Both the position numbers and the translations under genes were made by a program. The notes beneath the pieces were generated by a model. The model had not been told where the DNA came from. It saw nothing but the letters and a program-made list of their open reading frames with translations, and searched no databases. 64,000 nt of DNA from positions 1 through 64,000 of the forward strand of contig JAJDZQ010000158.1 of assembly GCA_022824565.1 (NCBI GenBank). The letters are read 5' to 3'. Position 1 is the first letter of the stretch, and every line of letters starts with the position of its first letter. Positions 43,739-53,352 of this stretch are shown here, one piece after another. The DNA is from Anaerolineae bacterium (GTDB taxonomy: Bacteria > Chloroflexota > Anaerolineae > Aggregatilineales > Phototrophicaceae).

Positions 43739-45601
43739 ATGGCAATCATCACAAAAAAAGCTCTATTGTTGTTGGCGTTGTTGGTCGCGAGCAGCAGCCT
43801 CGGCCTGGCGCAGGCAAGCGCGACAATCACTGTCATCGGCTCGGGCATCACCAACTCGCTGTTGCGGCAACTTGCGGATTCCAGCGCTATCGAGCTGGAC
43901 GCCCATGATGCTGGCAGCGCGCGCGGCATCGACCTGTTCTGCGCTGGCAACTACGATCTGGCGACCAGCACGCGGCCGATGACTGACGCCGAAGCGGCTA
44001 GCTGCGATTCCAACGAAGTGACTTACAGCCAGTTGCTGGTCGGGCATCAAATTGTTGCTTTTTCCGCCCATCCCGGAGCGCCCGATGCCTGCTTGTCCGC
44101 CAGCAGCCTGGACGATTTGTTCAAGCCGACAGCCAGCCATCAGCTAACAGATTGGTCATTTGCAAGCGACGAGCAGGCCGACCTGGCTTTGACGTTGATC
44201 TTGCCGGCGCAGGACCACATTGCCTACGCCATTTTGGACAACCTGGTGCTTGGCGACGGCTTGCGGCTGGACGGCGCGGACGCCTCGCTTTTTGCTGTTG
44301 GGGAGACGCCCGGCGCGCTGGCGGTTGTGCAATGGTCGCAAGGGCAAGCGGCAGACAACACAGTCAAGCTGCTGAGTCTGCAAGACGCGAACTCTGGGCA
44401 GTGCCTGTCACCTGCGGTCGAAGCAGTGGAAAATGGACAATATACAGCGGCGCAATCGCTTTATGTTTATTTGAATCGGGCGCGTCTGGAAGCGAGCGAG
44501 GCTTTGCTGCGCTTTTTGGAATTCGTTGTTGCGCCTGCCCAGTCCGGGCTGATCGAAGCAGCAGGCGTCACACCGCCCAGCGAGGCCATCTACGAGCTGA
44601 ATGCCGACTTGTTGGCGGATGCCGAAGCCATGCCGCTATTCAGTGGCGATGAAAGCGCATTCAGAATCCCGCCGGCGTTGCAAGGGACTGTGCGAATTGT
44701 CGGCGCAGCCAATGCCCACCGACCGCTCAATAGCCTGGGCGAGCAGCTGACGCGCAATCATCCGCAGCTGCAAATTGAGTTCGATCTGGCTGGCAGCAGC
44801 GCTGGCCTCGCAGCATTGTGCGCAGAAGCAGCCGATATCGCGGCGCTGGATGCCCCGCAGGCGAGTGACGGCTGCGCAGACACTGATGTGCTTGCCCTGC
44901 CCTTCCCCATGGGCGCGCAGGCTACAGTCCTGGTGGGCAATGCCAGCGACGATTTTTCCACTTGTTTGACCAGCGAGCAGATCGTGCAAATCTGGCGGGC
45001 AGAATCGGCTGGGGTGGTTGAGCAGTGGGCAGATCTTGGCGAAGGCTTCCCGCAGGCGCCGTTGCTGCTCTTCGGCTTGAGCTTGCTGGATGCGCATACG
45101 GACATCCTGCTGGGCGCGGCTGGTGATGTGATCTCGCCGGTGCGCCGTGATACCGAACAAGATTTTGACCCCAATTACCGCGCAGCCGCCGTTGCCAATG
45201 TGCCCGGGGCGCTCACCTATATGACATGGGCAGCGTATGAAGAGGTGCTCGCGAATGAACAGGCGAATGTCCGCGCGCTAGCGGTCGATGAAGGCGCTGG
45301 CTGTATCGCGCCCACAGCCGCCAGCATCAGCGATGGTGCCTATGCGCTTTCACGCGGGACCAGCCTGTTGGTGCGCGAGGCGGCGCTGGCGGATATCAAT
45401 GTTCAGTCATTTCTGTGGACTTTGTATGGCGATGACAGCTGGTCGCAAGTGACGCGCGCGGGATTCATTGGCATCTCTGCGCTGGAATTGCCGGTGCTGC
45501 GCCGCGAATTGCAAATGGCCTTCCAGACAGCCGAAGCAGCCTATCCACCGCCAGCTGATTCAGACGGGACCGAACCTGCTGACGAAGCCAACTCCGAATG
45601 A
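43739..45601 (+). CDS. Secreted protein with two tandem PstS-like substrate-binding domains
   Basis: 620 aa. Signal peptide (about 1-26, ending GLAQASA). Two periplasmic-binding-like halves: about 27-300 starting ITVIGSGITNSLLRQL, and about 325-600 starting VRIVGAANAHRPLNSLGEQL. Each begins with a PstS-like strand-turn-helix (the second has DLAGSSAGLAALCAEAADIA and continues like the SxxG anion site) and contains an insertion with Cys. The halves are clearly duplicates, though diverged. No lipobox Cys and no transporter genes follow. Probably an exported binding protein; the ligand (phosphate or another anion) is unproven. Confidence 0.7.
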   Translation: MAIITKKALLLLALLVASSSLGLAQASATITVIGSGITNSLLRQLADSSAIELDAHDAGSARGIDLFCAGNYDLATSTRPMTDAEAASCDSNEVTYSQLLVGHQIVAFSAHPGAPDACLSASSLDDLFKPTASHQLTDWSFASDEQADLALTLILPAQDHIAYAILDNLVLGDGLRLDGADASLFAVGETPGALAVVQWSQGQAADNTVKLLSLQDANSGQCLSPAVEAVENGQYTAAQSLYVYLNRARLEASEALLRFLEFVVAPAQSGLIEAAGVTPPSEAIYELNADLLADAEAMPLFSGDESAFRIPPALQGTVRIVGAANAHRPLNSLGEQLTRNHPQLQIEFDLAGSSAGLAALCAEAADIAALDAPQASDGCADTDVLALPFPMGAQATVLVGNASDDFSTCLTSEQIVQIWRAESAGVVEQWADLGEGFPQAPLLLFGLSLLDAHTDILLGAAGDVISPVRRDTEQDFDPNYRAAAVANVPGALTYMTWAAYEEVLANEQANVRALAVDEGAGCIAPTAASISDGAYALSRGTSLLVREAALADINVQSFLWTLYGDDSWSQVTRAGFIGISALELPVLRRELQMAFQTAEAAYPPPADSDGTEPADEANSE

Positions 45602-45672
45602 GCCTGGCTGGGATGCGCCGAACCCAGGATCGTTCTCGCCTGCCCGGCCCGAGCGCTTGAACGGAGTCGCGC

Positions 45673-48453
45673 ATGCACGGCGAATACATCGCCTTTGATT
45701 TGGAAACGACAGGGCTCAGCGCCGACCGCGATGAGATCATTGAGATCGGCGCAGCCCGTTTTCGTCGGGGCGAGATCGTCGAGCGTTATCAAACATTGGT
45801 CAATCCCGGCAAGCCAATCCCGTCCGAGATCACGCATTTGACTGGCATAGACGATGACGATGTCGTCGATGCGCCGCGCATGCACACACTGCTGCCCAGG
45901 CTGCGCGCATTTTTTGGCGAGAGCACGGTCATCTGTCACAATGTCGGCTTTGATGTCGGCTTCATGCAAAAGCACGGTCTGCTTGCGGATAATGCCGCGC
46001 TGGATACATTTGATTTGGCGTCAATTTTGTTGCCGGCCGCCTCGCGTTATAACCTCGGCAGCTTGGCCGCGCAGATGGGAATCAACCTGCAAAACGCCCA
46101 CCGCGCTTATGACGATGCCGAAGCGACCGGGCGGCTGTATTGGCAGTTGTGGCTGAAGTTGCGCAGCCTGCCCAGCGGCTTGCTAGCCGAAATCATCCAA
46201 CTTGGCAGCGGCATTGATTGGGCTTTGCGCGGCGTATTCCAGCAGGCGCTGCAAGAAGCGCTGCGCGCTGCCGAAGCAAATCCCGCTGGGCAACAGTCCT
46301 TCGCAGCAGAGTCAATTTTTGGCGAACCGGCAGCGAACTCTCACCACCCGCTGGATATTGCCGATGCCAGCCGAAGCCCGCTGTCATTGCCAGAAGTCTC
46401 GCAAGCGTTTGGCGAAACCGGGGCCTTGGCGGCGCAGCATGACAGCTTCGAGCTGCGACCACAGCAGATTACTATGGCGCGCGAGGTCGCAGACGCGCTA
46501 AATCGCGGACAGCAATTGTTGATCGAAGCGGGCACCGGTACGGGCAAGTCGCTGGCTTATTTGATACCGGCGGCGGGCTGGGCGCTGCAAAACAGCAATC
46601 GAGTCACAATCGCCACCAACACCATCAATCTGCAAGAGCAGCTGTTACAAAAAGATATTCCGCTAACCCGGCAGGTGGTCGGCGAAGAGCTGCGCGCAGC
46701 CTTGATGAAGGGCCGCAACAATTATCTGTGCCCGCGGCGCTTGGCGACCCTGCGGCGGCGCAAACCGACCAGCAGCGATGGATTGCGCACCCTGGCGAAG
46801 ATTCTGGTTTGGCTGCACGAAGGCGGCGCGGGCGATCGAGGCGGGATCAGCCTGCGCGGTCGGGACTGGCAGCTGTGGTCGCGATTGAGCGCCCAGGACG
46901 AAGGCTGCACTTCGACGCGCTGCGCGACCGAAATGGCTGGCATTTGTCCTTTTCATCGCGCGCGCAAACGGGCAGAAGCCGCCCATATCGTCATCACCAA
47001 CCACGCCCTGCTGGTAGCGGACGCGGCGGTAGAAAATCGCGCCTTGCCCGCCTATCACAACCTGATCGTGGACGAGGCGCATCACCTCGAAGAGGCCATC
47101 ACCAGCGGGATGAGCCGCCACATCGACCAACGCAAATTGATGGGGCGCTTGAACGACACCGGCAAGTGCCTGAACCTCTTCCTCAACGAGGCGCGCAGGA
47201 GCTTCCCGCCCATCGCCGCCAGCAAACTGGACGACTTTGTGCAGACGATCAGCCAAGCCATCGCCGAGATGCGGCTTACCATCCGCTTATATTTCCGCGC
47301 GCTATTTGACTTTGTTCTGAGCCAAAAGAGCGACCGCCACTACGGCATGCGGCTGCTGCAAAAGCATCGTGATTCGGGCAGCTTCGTCAGTGTGCAAAGC
47401 GCCTGGCAGCAGTTGGCTTCGTATTTGCTCGCCCTGACCGACGCGCTGGAGCGCCTGGTCGCTGCGCTGCCCCGCTACGCCCAATATGCCCTGCCCGACT
47501 TCGCCGAATACCGCAGCGAGATCCGCGGGCACTGGCGCTTCATCGCCGAACTGCACGAACAGCTGGAGCGCTTCACCAGCGACCCCGACAGCAACGCCGT
47601 GTACAGCCTGAAGCCGGGTGAACGCGCCGAACTGCTGCAAATAACGATCTCGCCCTTGCATGTTGGGCCTATGATGGACGAATACCTCAGCCAGCGCCTG
47701 GAGAGCATCGTGCTGACCAGCGCCACACTGCGCACGCAAGAACACTTCGAGCATATAAAAGAGCGACTCTATGTCGAAGACTATCGCGAGCTGGCGCTGG
47801 GCTCGCCCTTTGATTATCGTTCGTCCACTTTGCTTTTCGTCCCGGATGATCTGCCCGAGCCGGGCAAGCGCACAGGCTATCAACGCCTGGTCGAGCGCGG
47901 CATCATCGAGCTGGCGACAGCGCTGAACGGGCGTGTGATGGTGCTGTTCACCAGTTATGCCCAACTGCGCGAAACAGCGCTGCATATCTCGCCGCGGCTG
48001 AAGCTGGGTGATATTGAGGTCTTCGACCAGAGCTTTGGCGGGGGGCGCGAGGTCTTGCTGGAGAATTTTAAGCGCGCCGATCGAGCTGTGCTGATGGGCG
48101 TGCGCAGCTTTTGGGAGGGCATTGATATCCCCGGCGACGACCTGAGCGCCCTGGTCATAGCGCGTTTGCCTTTCGCCGTGCCCAGCGAACCGATCTTTGC
48201 CGCGCGCGCCGAGACCTATAGCCATTCTTTTCAGCAATTTGCCGTGCCCGACGCGATTCTGCGCTTTCGGCAAGGCTTTGGACGGCTAATCCGCAGCCGC
48301 AGCGACCGCGGCATCGTCGCTATTTTCGACAGCCGTGTCATCAGCAAAAATTATGGTGCCAGCTTTCTTGAGTCGCTGCCCGATTGCAATGTACAATTTG
48401 GCGCGCTGGACAAATTACCGAGCCTCGCCAAAGCTTGGGTCGAACGCCGATGA
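45673..48453 (+). CDS. dinG: DEDDh exonuclease-DinG family helicase
   Basis: 926 aa. The N-terminal about 165 residues are a DnaQ-like 3'-5' exonuclease: FDLETTGLSADRDEIIEIGA, with HNVGFDVGFM and HRAYDDAEAT. Next, an XPD-like SF2 helicase: Walker A GTGTGKSLAY (about 284), DEAHHLEE (about 467), and late motifs including GSPFDYRSS and the C-terminal QGFGRLIRSRSDRG. Cysteines at about 351, 412, 417 and 424 fit the DinG/XPD iron-sulfur domain. This architecture is the usual Gram-positive type DinG. The stop overlaps the next gene as ATGA. Confidence 0.93.
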   Translation: MHGEYIAFDLETTGLSADRDEIIEIGAARFRRGEIVERYQTLVNPGKPIPSEITHLTGIDDDDVVDAPRMHTLLPRLRAFFGESTVICHNVGFDVGFMQKHGLLADNAALDTFDLASILLPAASRYNLGSLAAQMGINLQNAHRAYDDAEATGRLYWQLWLKLRSLPSGLLAEIIQLGSGIDWALRGVFQQALQEALRAAEANPAGQQSFAAESIFGEPAANSHHPLDIADASRSPLSLPEVSQAFGETGALAAQHDSFELRPQQITMAREVADALNRGQQLLIEAGTGTGKSLAYLIPAAGWALQNSNRVTIATNTINLQEQLLQKDIPLTRQVVGEELRAALMKGRNNYLCPRRLATLRRRKPTSSDGLRTLAKILVWLHEGGAGDRGGISLRGRDWQLWSRLSAQDEGCTSTRCATEMAGICPFHRARKRAEAAHIVITNHALLVADAAVENRALPAYHNLIVDEAHHLEEAITSGMSRHIDQRKLMGRLNDTGKCLNLFLNEARRSFPPIAASKLDDFVQTISQAIAEMRLTIRLYFRALFDFVLSQKSDRHYGMRLLQKHRDSGSFVSVQSAWQQLASYLLALTDALERLVAALPRYAQYALPDFAEYRSEIRGHWRFIAELHEQLERFTSDPDSNAVYSLKPGERAELLQITISPLHVGPMMDEYLSQRLESIVLTSATLRTQEHFEHIKERLYVEDYRELALGSPFDYRSSTLLFVPDDLPEPGKRTGYQRLVERGIIELATALNGRVMVLFTSYAQLRETALHISPRLKLGDIEVFDQSFGGGREVLLENFKRADRAVLMGVRSFWEGIDIPGDDLSALVIARLPFAVPSEPIFAARAETYSHSFQQFAVPDAILRFRQGFGRLIRSRSDRGIVAIFDSRVISKNYGASFLESLPDCNVQFGALDKLPSLAKAWVERR

Positions 48454-48800
48454 GAACGCCAGCCGGGCGCGAATGCCCGCATTATTACGCCGACTTCAAC
48501 CGCCACACGCGCGATGTAGAAGAATGCCGCCTCGCCAAAGCCAACCCAGACTCGCTGCCTTGGCATGCCCGCGACTGCGCCAAGTGCCCGGTGCCCGATA
48601 TCGCGCTCGCCAACGCCAGCCAGGATACGCAACTCCTGCTCACCATCAAGAGCGGCATGTTCGGTTTGCTGCGCCGGGTGCAGGTCGAAGCCATCTGCCT
48701 AAAAACAGGCGAGAAGGTAGACCCCTATGTCGGCTGCCCAGACGATCACCCGGGCTTGGAAATCTTCCGCCAGGCGCTGGAAGAAGGCCGCGATGATTAA
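48450..48800 (+). CDS. Small cysteine-rich protein, unknown
   Basis: 116 aa. Six Cys and several His: ECPHYYADFNRH, EECRLA, CAKCPVPDI, AICLKTG and VGCPDDH. The pattern suggests a zinc or iron-sulfur site. Begins ATGA over the DinG stop, so it is translationally coupled to a helicase that itself carries Fe-S; its end overlaps the HAD gene by 8 bp. No family recognised. Related short proteins may be Chloroflexota-specific. Confidence 0.7.
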   Translation: MRTPAGRECPHYYADFNRHTRDVEECRLAKANPDSLPWHARDCAKCPVPDIALANASQDTQLLLTIKSGMFGLLRRVQVEAICLKTGEKVDPYVGCPDDHPGLEIFRQALEEGRDD

Positions 48801-49971
48801 AGCCGTGCTGCTGGACATGGACAATACCCTGCTGCACAACCCGGATGCGCGGTTCGCCAACGCTTTTCGCCAGCTTTTTGACGATTTCTTTCGGGACGAA
48901 TTTGGCATTGACAACAGCATTCACGCGCTGCGAGCCGGCTTCGCCAACATGGGCAGAGATCTGGCCAATTGCCCTGCCAATGCCGAAGCGATGGTTGATT
49001 GCCTGGCGCACTGGCTGTCTCTCTCGCATGATGACGCCGCCCAGGCTCTGCGCCGATTTTATGCCGAGGTGTATGGCGAATTGCAGCCGCTGGTCTCACC
49101 GGTCGGCAGCGCGGCCGCCTTGGTCGAGAGTCTGCTGGAACAAGGGCTGCTGGTAGCGGTCGCGACCAATCCGCTTTATCCCGAATCGGCGATCTTGCAG
49201 CGCCTGGCATGGGCGGGCTTGGGCGGGCTGGTCGGTGAATTTGCGCTTGTCACGCACAGTGAGAATATGCACTTCGCCAAACCCCAACCCGAATATATGG
49301 CCGAGGTTGTGGCGCGCGTGGGCATCGAACCAGACGAAGCGCTGATGGTCGGGGATAGCGCAGTCAACGATATCCAATCTGCCCGCGCCATCGGTTGCCC
49401 GACCTGGCATGTGCCCACAGACGGCAGCCTGGCAGAACTGGCGCAACACATCCAGAGCGAACCCTGGCGCGAGGTCGTCCAGCCGCTCGCCTTGCAGCCC
49501 GCGATGATCGCGCCGCAGTATCGAGGCAATTTGGGCGCGCTGCGGGGTCTGCTGGCAGAAACAGCGCCGAGCCAATGGCAGGAACATCCTGACCCCGAAG
49601 AGTGGTCGATATTGCAGATCGTTTGCCACTTGTGGACGACCGAGACAGCCGTGCATCAGGCGCGCTTGCAGAGCATCCTGGCGGAAGACAATCCCTTCCT
49701 GGCTGCCCTGCCGCCGCCGGGACCGCATGTGCCGCCCTGCCACGACAATGCCGATGCGATTTGGCAACGGTTCAACCGCGACCGGCAAACGACTCTATCG
49801 ATGCTGGGCGGTTTGACGCAGGCGCAATGGCTGCGACCAGCGCGTCACAGCATATTTGGCTTGACCACCTTGTTGGAAATGGCCTATTTTACGGCGCAGC
49901 ACGACCGACTGCATATCACACAATTTTGCCAGACGCTTGGCAAGTGCCTGGACGAAGCGGCTTTGAGTTGA
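48793..49971 (+). CDS. HAD hydrolase fused to a DinB-like domain
   Basis: 392 aa. Residues 1-about 215 are a HAD phosphatase: LLDMDNTLL (motif I), VATNPLYP (II), and KPQPEYM with VGDSAVNDI (III/IV). Residues about 235-390 match a DinB_2-type four-helix domain: HPDPEEWSILQIVCHLW, a NADAIWQRFNRDRQTTLS helix, and HDRLHITQF, giving the three His typical of DinB metal sites. Start at the ATG at 48793 (MIKAVLLDMDN), overlapping the Cys-rich gene by 8 bp. The frame further upstream is not coding. Substrates unknown. Confidence 0.8.
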   Translation: MIKAVLLDMDNTLLHNPDARFANAFRQLFDDFFRDEFGIDNSIHALRAGFANMGRDLANCPANAEAMVDCLAHWLSLSHDDAAQALRRFYAEVYGELQPLVSPVGSAAALVESLLEQGLLVAVATNPLYPESAILQRLAWAGLGGLVGEFALVTHSENMHFAKPQPEYMAEVVARVGIEPDEALMVGDSAVNDIQSARAIGCPTWHVPTDGSLAELAQHIQSEPWREVVQPLALQPAMIAPQYRGNLGALRGLLAETAPSQWQEHPDPEEWSILQIVCHLWTTETAVHQARLQSILAEDNPFLAALPPPGPHVPPCHDNADAIWQRFNRDRQTTLSMLGGLTQAQWLRPARHSIFGLTTLLEMAYFTAQHDRLHITQFCQTLGKCLDEAALS

Positions 49972-49995
49972 CTATGCCCGCGCCAACTGTACAAT
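49968..49995 (+). promoter_or_regulatory. Promoter of the polyprenyl diphosphate synthase gene
   Basis: TTGACT (49968-49973), 16 bp, TACAAT (49990-49995). The -35 overlaps the stop codon of the HAD gene; GGAG and an ATG follow at 50033-50043. Confidence 0.65.
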
Positions 49996-50042
49996 ATGTG
50001 TAGAAAGTTCTGAACATCACGACTTATGAATTGGAGCACGCG

Positions 50043-50990
50043 ATGACCAGCGCAGCGCCGCCCCAACTAGCGCTAAGCCAAGCGGTCGACGAGGGACTCA
50101 CAGCTGTGGAAGCGGCCATGCGCGAGGTTACCGCCAGCCAGGTCGATGTCCTGCGCGATGCCAGCCGGCATATCCTCAGCGCTGGCGGCAAACGGATCCG
50201 TCCACGGCTGATGTTGCTGAGTTATCTGGCGCTGGGCGGCACGGATATGCTGCATGTTGCCAAGCCCGCCGCGGCCGTCGAGTTGATGCACACTGCCAGC
50301 GTCGTGCACGATGACATCAACGACCATGGCGTGCTGAGGCGTGGCAAGCCGGCTGTCAATGCCATCTGGGGGCGGACATTCGCGCTGTTGACTGGCGACT
50401 TCCTGTTCACCGCGGTGTATGAATTGATGGCACCTTATGGCGATTTGAATATCGACCTGGCACAAGCCGCAACCGCTCTTGTCGAAGGCGAAACCCTGCA
50501 AGCCAGCGCCGTCAAGAATAATCGCTTCAATCGCGAAGTCTATGGGCGCATCATCGCCTTGAAGACAGCCGCGCTCTTCCGCGCCGCCAGTGGCATCGGC
50601 GCAAAATTGGCGGGAGCGGCACAGCAAGAAATCAGCGCGCTGGCCGATTTCGGCTTCAACCTGGGGCTGGCTTTTCAAATCGTTGACGACATCCTCGATC
50701 TGGTTGCCGACGAAGCAGAATTGGGCAAGACCAGTGGCGTCGACATCGTGCAGGGCCGGGGTGTCGCTGTCGCTCTCGGCGAAGGCAACAGCAACGGCAA
50801 TGCGCCAACGAATGATCCACTGGACTTTATCAAGCGAAAAATGCTGGAAGGCGACACAATCGACAAGGCGAGGGCACGCGCAGAGCTCTTGGTGCGCAGC
50901 GCCATTGCCAGCCTGGACGTGCTGCCGCATTCGCCCGCCAAAGATGCGCTTGTCGAGCTCGCGCAGCAGGTCATCTCCCGCGAAAATTGA
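50043..50990 (+). CDS. Polyprenyl diphosphate synthase
   Basis: 315 aa trans-isoprenyl synthase adding isopentenyl units to an allylic diphosphate. GGKRIRPRLMLL, first Asp-rich motif VHDDINDHGVLRRGKP (DDxxD), second Asp-rich motif FQIVDDILDL. Fits the octaprenyl/heptaprenyl class supplying quinone tails (ispB/hepT-like); exact chain length unknown. The start at 50043 follows GGAG; an earlier in-frame ATG at 50031 is less likely. The gene ends about 80 bp before the NAD(P)HX repair gene. Confidence 0.93.
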   Translation: MTSAAPPQLALSQAVDEGLTAVEAAMREVTASQVDVLRDASRHILSAGGKRIRPRLMLLSYLALGGTDMLHVAKPAAAVELMHTASVVHDDINDHGVLRRGKPAVNAIWGRTFALLTGDFLFTAVYELMAPYGDLNIDLAQAATALVEGETLQASAVKNNRFNREVYGRIIALKTAALFRAASGIGAKLAGAAQQEISALADFGFNLGLAFQIVDDILDLVADEAELGKTSGVDIVQGRGVAVALGEGNSNGNAPTNDPLDFIKRKMLEGDTIDKARARAELLVRSAIASLDVLPHSPAKDALVELAQQVISREN

Positions 50991-51072
50991 ACCTGTCACA
51001 GGCAGCCAGGAGCAAGCCGAGTAGCACAGCGGCGCGGACCCGCTCTTGCAATAGAAGCGACAGGCAAGCCTC

Positions 51073-52632
51073 ATGGCGACCAAAGTAGCCAGCGTAGAAC
51101 AAGTGCGGCAGATTGAAGCGGCGGCGGACCGGCGGGGCCTCAGCTATGCGCAATTGATGCAAAATGCCGGCGTGGCCGCCTGCCAATTGCTGCTGGAGCG
51201 CGTGGCTGTCGACGCATCGACCCGCGTGCTCTTTTTGATCGGCAAAGGCAACAATGGCGGCGATGGACTCGTCATGGCGCGGCAGTTGGCGCAAACCAGC
51301 CAAGCGTCTGTTCACTTGTACCTGCTGGGAGCGCGAGCAGCCGAAGACGAAATCTTCTGCGCAGCGACTGCGGCCGGACTGCCTTGGACAGTGGCTGCGG
51401 ACGACCAGGACGACTCGGTCCTGCGCGAGCTGGCGGAAAAAGCTGATGTGATCGTCGATGCGCTGCTGGGCATTGGCGGGCGACCACCCCTGCGCGCCAG
51501 GCTGGCAGAACTGCTATCCTGCGTGCGCGCAGCAGCGAGCGCAACAAAGCCTTTCGTGCTGGCGATCGACTGCCCCAGCGGCTGCGACTGCGACAGCGGC
51601 GCAATCGACAACCTTGCGCTGCCGGCCCAGGCCACCATCAGTTTTATCGCCGCCAAACCAGGCTTGCTCACTTTTCCGGCTGCCGCGGCTGTGGGCGATT
51701 TGCTCGTGTCGCAGATTGGCATCTCCGCTGAGCTGACCGAATTGCAGCGGCTTTCCAGCACGTTCATGGATGCGCCGCTGGCCAGATCGCTGCTGCCGGC
51801 GCGCCCACTGAATGGGCACAAAGGCACGTTTGGCAAAGCCATGTTGGTGGCTGGTTGCGCGCAGTATATCGGCGCGGTTGCTCTGGCTGGCGAGGCGGCC
51901 TGCCGTTCTGGCGCGGGCTTGGTGACCGTGGCGACTACTCGCCCACTGGTTGAACTTGTCGCCAGCAGCCTGCGCGAACCAACCTGGTTGCCACTGGCGT
52001 CTGTTGACGGCTGCATTGCCGAAGAGGCTGCGCAAACCGTGTTTGCAAGCGCGCCCGCCTACCAGTCGCTGCTGGTGGGCTGTGGCCTGGGTCTGCATGC
52101 CAGCACGCAAGCCTTCGTGAGAAGCCTGCTGGATAATGACCTGCCGCCGCTGTTGCTGGATGCGGACGCGCTGAACTGCCTGAGTCGACTGCGCGAATTT
52201 TGGAAGCGCCTGCCCGCCGACACGATAATCACGCCGCATATCGGCGAAATGGCGCGATTGACACAACAGTCGCCAGCGGAGATCGATGCCGATCGCTGGA
52301 CTTTCGCCCGGCGCTATGCAGAAAGCTGGCAGGTGGTGCTGCTGCTAAAAGGCGCGCACACGCTCATCGCCGCTCCAGATGGACGCATTAGCGTGATTCC
52401 CTATAAAACTGATGCGCTGGGAACAGCCGGCACGGGCGATGTGCTGGCGGGTTTAATCGCAGGCTTGCGCGCTCAGGGACTCACAGCTTTTGATAGCGCG
52501 CGTCTGGGAGCCTACATCCATGCGCTGGCGGGCACCATCGCTGAGCAGACAGTGGGCAGCAGCCGCAGTGTGATCGCCAGCGATGTGTTGGGGGCGCTGG
52601 GACCGGCCTTCGCAGCTACCGAAGTCGGCTAG
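51073..52632 (+). CDS. nnr: Bifunctional NAD(P)HX epimerase/dehydratase
   Basis: 519 aa. N-terminal YjeF epimerase domain (about 1-215) with FLIGKGNNGGDGLVMA; C-terminal ADP/ATP-dependent dehydratase domain (about 235-515) with the signatures NGHKGTFGKAMLVAG, AACRSGAGLVTVAT, DADALNCL and GTAGTGDVLAG. Repairs hydrated NAD(P)H. Shares CTAG with the convergent small membrane protein at its 3' end. Confidence 0.95.
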   Translation: MATKVASVEQVRQIEAAADRRGLSYAQLMQNAGVAACQLLLERVAVDASTRVLFLIGKGNNGGDGLVMARQLAQTSQASVHLYLLGARAAEDEIFCAATAAGLPWTVAADDQDDSVLRELAEKADVIVDALLGIGGRPPLRARLAELLSCVRAAASATKPFVLAIDCPSGCDCDSGAIDNLALPAQATISFIAAKPGLLTFPAAAAVGDLLVSQIGISAELTELQRLSSTFMDAPLARSLLPARPLNGHKGTFGKAMLVAGCAQYIGAVALAGEAACRSGAGLVTVATTRPLVELVASSLREPTWLPLASVDGCIAEEAAQTVFASAPAYQSLLVGCGLGLHASTQAFVRSLLDNDLPPLLLDADALNCLSRLREFWKRLPADTIITPHIGEMARLTQQSPAEIDADRWTFARRYAESWQVVLLLKGAHTLIAAPDGRISVIPYKTDALGTAGTGDVLAGLIAGLRAQGLTAFDSARLGAYIHALAGTIAEQTVGSSRSVIASDVLGALGPAFAATEVG

Positions 52633-52853
52633 CTGTCGGCATATTTCCGGGAGCGCGCCTGGCGTTTGGCCGCTTGCAGCTCGGCTTCCATCTCCAGCTC
52701 GCCACTGGCACCGCCAAATTCCAGCAGGTCGCGCCTTCGCACCACTCCGCGGCGATTGATGCGCAGTTGGGCATAGATGCCGCCCAGCAAGATGCCCAGC
52801 AGGATGCCGACAAAAACAGCCCCGTCATCCAGTTTAGGGCGCGTCCGCTTCAT
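52629..52853 (-). CDS. Small single-pass membrane protein, unknown
   Basis: 74 aa. One Gly/Leu-rich helix (about 12-28), then a highly charged tail with many Arg, Lys and Glu (RINRRGVVRRRDLL, LEMEAELQAAKRQ) likely cytosolic coiled coil. Its 3' end shares CTAG with the repair enzyme gene and its start overlaps the next gene by 20 bp, so it is likely real. No family recognised. Confidence 0.6.
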   Translation of the reverse strand: MKRTRPKLDDGAVFVGILLGILLGGIYAQLRINRRGVVRRRDLLEFGGASGELEMEAELQAAKRQARSRKYADS

Positions 52854-53349
52854 CGGCAGCCTCGTCGTTGGTTTCGTCAGGGACCAGCAGTCCGCGGATG
52901 CGCAGCAACTCGCGCAAGAATGCCAGCAGCCCGGCCAGAAAACTCTTCAACTGGATCAGCGGGTCGACGGCGTTGTCGTTCATGAAAGTGGCCGTCGCTT
53001 TGCCGAGTCGCGCTGTTTCACGGGCGCTGGCGAGGATAGGTTTGATTTCTGCGCGCAGCATGACAAAGAATCCCGCCACTTGCAGCAGCAGGATGGCTAG
53101 GGCCGCAATCAACAGCACCGACTCCAGCAGCAGGATGAGCAGCATGATATCGCGGAATATGCGGATGATCGGCACCCAGGTTTCGGCTGCTGTGAGCGCC
53201 GCCACGACCGCCGCAGCCAGCAGCCCCAGAATGAGCAGAATGCCGATTGCGGCACCCAGCTTGATGATGCGTGCGAGATTGCCCGCGCCACGAGCGGTCT
53301 GGCTTGGTTCGGGCGCTGGCTCGCTGGCAGATGCCTCGCTGCTTTGCAT
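52834..53349 (-). CDS. Membrane protein, unknown
   Basis: 171 aa. Acidic disordered N-terminus, two or three strong hydrophobic helices (about 28-50, 62-95), then an amphipathic region ending in an acidic tail (ETNDEAADEADAP). Contains a segment (SARETARLGKATATFMNDNAV) predicted as an amphipathic helix. Arranged with two other small membrane-protein genes on the same strand. Not recognised. Confidence 0.6.
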   Translation of the reverse strand: MQSSEASASEPAPEPSQTARGAGNLARIIKLGAAIGILLILGLLAAAVVAALTAAETWVPIIRIFRDIMLLILLLESVLLIAALAILLLQVAGFFVMLRAEIKPILASARETARLGKATATFMNDNAVDPLIQLKSFLAGLLAFLRELLRIRGLLVPDETNDEAADEADAP

Positions 53350-53352
53350 GGC

